Assembly: GCF_050633125.1 (NCBI RefSeq) | Contig: NZ_JBOEFX010000025.1 | Span: forward strand, 83,441-147,440 | Direction of reading: 5' to 3' | Origin: Lewinella sp050633125 | GTDB taxonomy: Bacteria; Bacteroidota; Bacteroidia; Chitinophagales; Saprospiraceae | DNA: 64,000 bases | In this document: positions 61,580 to 64,000 of the stretch, piece after piece | Layout: every line of letters begins with the position of its first letter | Numbering within the stretch: position 1 is the first letter of the stretch | The notes under the pieces: generated by a model | Databases searched by the model: none | Seen by the model: the letters and a program-made list of their open reading frames with translations, nothing else | What the model was told of the DNA's origin: nothing | Translations under genes and position numbers: made by a program

Positions 61580-62293
61580 ATGAAGGCTTTATTCAAAAAA
61601 AAATTTCAAATACCGTTAGTCTTGATAACTGTTTTATTTAGCTGTAGTCAGCAAAAATCAGGTACTCAAGAAGAAAAAATAGGCGAGAATAGCCATGAGT
61701 TAGTATTCAAACCTCTTGATATAATTGTAGGGGAAGAATATGAAGAAGAGCTACTTGTTGCAACTGATCAAGCAACTCAGAAAATGGGCCTGTATAGTTC
61801 AGAAAAACAAGAGATTTTACCAGTAATCTATGATGAAGTCTATAGTGGGCTAGTTAATCCATATTATGTTGTTGTTCTTGAAAATCGACTTCAAGGACTA
61901 TTTGATGTAAAAGGAAACAGAGTATGTGAGAGTTTGTATCATGGCTTTGTACTTTCTTCTGATCCTTCCATAATGATGGCCTATTTAGGCATAGCTGGCC
62001 AAGAAAAATGGATAGTCATCAATAATGAAGGGCAGCGGATTTTTGATGAGGCATATACTAGCGTTGAATTTATCAGCAAGGATTTAGTCATATTGAGGAA
62101 TGACGAGTATAAATGTAGCTTGGCTTCAGTTAAAGGAAACTTTATTACTGCGTTTGAATTTGAATTACTTGAGGGTATTCGAGAGAATGAGAGGAATGAA
62201 AAGTGGTACATTGATAATGACATTGTAGCAACAGCGTATGTCGAATTGGCAAGAATATTTATTAATAGCAAAGGAGAAATAATCGAAAAATGA
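61580..62293 (+). CDS. WG-repeat-like lipoprotein
   Basis: A 237-residue lipoprotein ('FQIPLVLITVLFSCSQQ', Cys at about 22). It has repeats of the type 'KMGLYSSEKQEILPVIYDEVYSGL', 'LQGLFDVKGNRVCESLYHGF' and 'KWIVINNEGQRIFDEAYTSVEFI', close to the WG repeat pattern (G-LY-D..G..I.P..YD.V). These are surface beta-repeat proteins of unknown function. The stop overlaps the next ATG by 4 bases. The gene is AT-richer than most of the window. Confidence 0.75.
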   Translation: MKALFKKKFQIPLVLITVLFSCSQQKSGTQEEKIGENSHELVFKPLDIIVGEEYEEELLVATDQATQKMGLYSSEKQEILPVIYDEVYSGLVNPYYVVVLENRLQGLFDVKGNRVCESLYHGFVLSSDPSIMMAYLGIAGQEKWIVINNEGQRIFDEAYTSVEFISKDLVILRNDEYKCSLASVKGNFITAFEFELLEGIRENERNEKWYIDNDIVATAYVELARIFINSKGEIIEK

Positions 62294-62640
62294 AAATATA
62301 CCACAACAACAGGTGCTCTAAAAGTAGAAATTGTTACAACCTTCTAAAAGAGAAAGGCGTCGATTTTGAAACCATAGCATATTTGAAAAATCCTATGACA
62401 AAAGAGGAATTAACAGCCTTGTTGGTTAAGCTGAATATTCCCGCAGAAGAATTGATTAGAAAAGGAGAGGCTGATTACAAAGAGAATTTTAAGGGAAAAG
62501 AATTAACCGAATCAGAATGGGTGGATGCGATGGTTAAGTTCCCGAAATTAATAGAGCGACCAATAGTCGTTAAAGGCGACAAAGCCGTGATCGGAAGGCC
62601 AATAGAGAAAGTTATTCAATTACTTTCTGAGGGGAGTTAA
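62290..62640 (+). CDS. ArsC/Spx-family reductase-like protein
   Basis: A 116-residue thioredoxin-fold protein. 'MKIYHNNRCSKSRNCYNLLKEKG' carries the catalytic Cys (residue 9) followed by S-K-S-R. 'PMTKEELTALLVKLNI' follows, and the C-terminal 'PKLIERPIVVKGDKAVIGRP' has the Arg-Pro cis-loop and the IGRP of glutaredoxin-coupled arsenate reductases. In many Bacteroidota such proteins are annotated arsenate reductase without proof. It overlaps the WG lipoprotein gene as ATGA. No ars operon here. Confidence 0.85.
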   Translation: MKIYHNNRCSKSRNCYNLLKEKGVDFETIAYLKNPMTKEELTALLVKLNIPAEELIRKGEADYKENFKGKELTESEWVDAMVKFPKLIERPIVVKGDKAVIGRPIEKVIQLLSEGS

Positions 62641-62716
62641 TAATAGAACTTACTATCTATACCCAAACCACTTAGTAACGGGTATATACAAGCGATGAGG
62701 TTAGAAAAGGATGGAA

Positions 62717-64000
62717 ATGAATAAAACGAAGCTTGTGTTCCCGTTTTTTATAATGATTGGCTTTTTGAGCAACTTATCTGCTCAAGAAGAAGGAATAGTG
62801 GTAGATACCATCTATGATAAGTACTTGACCTGGAACGGATATTATCTGCTCATTGGGAATGAGCAGGAGAGCATATTGGTGAAAGGGGATACCATTAGCC
62901 GATTTCCGGTGCAGGTTGATGGATTTAAAGCAGGCAACTTGGGCGTTCCATTGATCCAAGTTGATGACCGATGTTATCTTTTGAATGATGAGCTAGACTT
63001 CGATCCTGATAAGTATGTAGAGATAAACCTGAGGAATGTATCAGACCTTTGCGTGTATGGAAATAAAGCTTCTTACGTAAAAGGAAGCAGTGTTTTTGTT
63101 GCCGATTTTGATACACACGAAACGAATTTTGTTCTTGAAAACGCTGGTGTCTTTAAAATCAATGAGCAATACATTTGGATACAAAGAAGGTCTACCGAGG
63201 AAGATTATATCTATCATTTTGAGACCAAGAAATTATCAAAGCTGCCTCCTGTGTTTATGTTTCCAGAAACGGAGCATCCTTACTTTGTTGTTAATGCGCC
63301 GTTGGATGAAAATGTGCATGTGCTAGACCTTAACCTAAACGATGTCATTTCACCAAGTGAAGGGTATACGGATTACCACATTGGGGGCGAACTACTGCTT
63401 GTTTACGGCAGACAAAAACCGGTTAAAGCCTTCTACAAAGATAAGCCACTGACCTTAGCGGAGGAATATGTAGATGTAGCATGCAATTACTACAGTAACA
63501 TGTGTTTTCTAACCAATTCGGAAGCCAAAGTAGCAGTACTAAACCCGGACGGTGAATTTTTGACCCTGGCTATTTTTGATGAGTCGATTCATAATTCATT
63601 TCAAGATAAGGAGATCATTCTGATAAAGAAGGGCAATCTGCATCAGGCTTACACGCCTGGTTTTGAGAAAATTATTGAAGGGGATTATGATAAGGTGAGC
63701 TATGTGTCTGAGGATAGAATAATGGTCGAAAAAAACGGACGAATCAAAGTCGTTGATACCAGTAAAGTGGAGGTAATTCCCAACTTTCCTTTTATTCCTA
63801 GTTACATAAGTGCTTTTACAGAATATGGCCCGGAACTATTATTTGCCTATAACGGCACATCTCGGATGCTGTATGATTATAACGGAGCAGAAATTGTTGG
63901 ATGGACCAACGAGAAGGGAGATGAATTTGTTAACTCTGGCAAGTTCTTTAGAGCGCTAAATCTAAGAACGGTAAACGCTTTAAGTGATGAACAAGAAGCG
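62717..64000 (+). CDS. Secreted protein, WG-repeat-like, cut by window end
   Basis: The frame is open from ATG 62717 (or 62711) to the window end, 428 codons visible. Signal peptide about 1-22 ('FPFFIMIGFLSNLSAQ'). The body is beta-rich with recurring 'YLLIGNEQESILVKGD', 'QVDDRCYLLNDEL', 'ELLLVYGRQKPVKAFY' and 'RIMVEKNGRIKVVD', reminiscent of WG-type or propeller repeats. The start at 62717 is preferred because AAAAGGA lies at a proper distance before it. No ending is visible, so a T9SS tail cannot be checked. Confidence 0.65.
   Translation, partial: MNKTKLVFPFFIMIGFLSNLSAQEEGIVVDTIYDKYLTWNGYYLLIGNEQESILVKGDTISRFPVQVDGFKAGNLGVPLIQVDDRCYLLNDELDFDPDKYVEINLRNVSDLCVYGNKASYVKGSSVFVADFDTHETNFVLENAGVFKINEQYIWIQRRSTEEDYIYHFETKKLSKLPPVFMFPETEHPYFVVNAPLDENVHVLDLNLNDVISPSEGYTDYHIGGELLLVYGRQKPVKAFYKDKPLTLAEEYVDVACNYYSNMCFLTNSEAKVAVLNPDGEFLTLAIFDESIHNSFQDKEIILIKKGNLHQAYTPGFEKIIEGDYDKVSYVSEDRIMVEKNGRIKVVDTSKVEVIPNFPFIPSYISAFTEYGPELLFAYNGTSRMLYDYNGAEIVGWTNEKGDEFVNSGKFFRALNLRTVNALSDEQEA

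Noticed and set aside
62290..62640. Arsenic-resistance operon
   Set aside because: Only the ArsC-like protein is present. No arsR, arsB or acr3 adjoins it, and the BASS transporter at 43532 is 18 kb away.
1..64000. CRISPR arrays, tRNA and rRNA genes
   Set aside because: Intergenic regions were read for regular 25-40-base repeats with unique spacers and for tRNA T-loop patterns. The GGTTCAA in the decamer modules resembles a T-loop, but the rest of a tRNA is missing. None supported.

Overview
The window looks like a chromosomal segment of a marine-type Bacteroidota, most likely of the Saprospiria/Lewinella kind. This is inferred from six secreted proteins with a type IX secretion (T9SS) C-terminal sorting domain, SprB-repeat lipoproteins, an SDR-type threonine dehydrogenase, a tiny AURKAIP1/COX24-like basic protein, promoters with the Bacteroidota -7 box TAnnTTTG, and starts mostly without Shine-Dalgarno sequences. 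Two short N gaps (9700-9701 and 33675-33676) show that it comes from a draft assembly.

Layout. 1-8.3 kb: the 3' part of an MMPL/RND exporter gene, a YwqG-family protein, ribosomal protein S1 with a long acidic N-terminal extension, a MazG-like pyrophosphohydrolase and a large T9SS cargo. 8.5-18.2 kb: a frame-disrupted FG-GAP/ASPIC protein, the threonine-to-glycine pair tdh-kbl, a free-methionine-sulfoxide-reductase-like GAF protein, and the leftward run holB-ricT-lpdA. 18.6-24.1 kb: queD, then an SDR, a membrane protein, two AraC regulators and a VOC protein. 24.6-33.2 kb: T9SS cargo, an M43 metalloprotease, a pair of unknown genes (cytoplasmic-looking protein plus lipoprotein), a DUF6624 protein, and a BlaI/M56-TonB regulatory pair with a visible operator-like dyad. 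33.2-39.4 kb: noncoding repeats, a frameshifted small lipoprotein gene, UPF0114, a UDG-family protein, two tandem SprB-repeat lipoproteins, a possible structured element, and an ECF sigma factor followed by a protein that appears to fuse an anti-sigma-like N terminus to an outer-membrane barrel. 39.5-52.3 kb: glucosaminidase, DUF2461, a CotH-kinase T9SS protein, a BASS transporter, a PQQ-type sugar dehydrogenase (T9SS), a thioesterase operon, another T9SS protein and a translationally coupled envelope pair. 52.3-57.8 kb: yicC-gmk-apaG facing hup-TPR-(31-aa basic protein)-rng. 58.1-59.6 kb: a complete IS3-family element with ends and target duplication visible. 59.7-64 kb: a 31-aa micro-lipoprotein, a glycosyltransferase, decayed coding sequence, a WG-repeat-like lipoprotein coupled to an ArsC-like protein, and a truncated secreted protein.

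The most distinctive signal lies between the genes. At least eight families of short intergenic repeats recur. The clearest has six copies of an approximately 35-bp module made of CTTATA-type decamers at an exact 10-bp period and ending in TTCAA. Five of the six lie in the same orientation downstream of a gene's stop codon. No CRISPR array, rRNA or tRNA was recognised.
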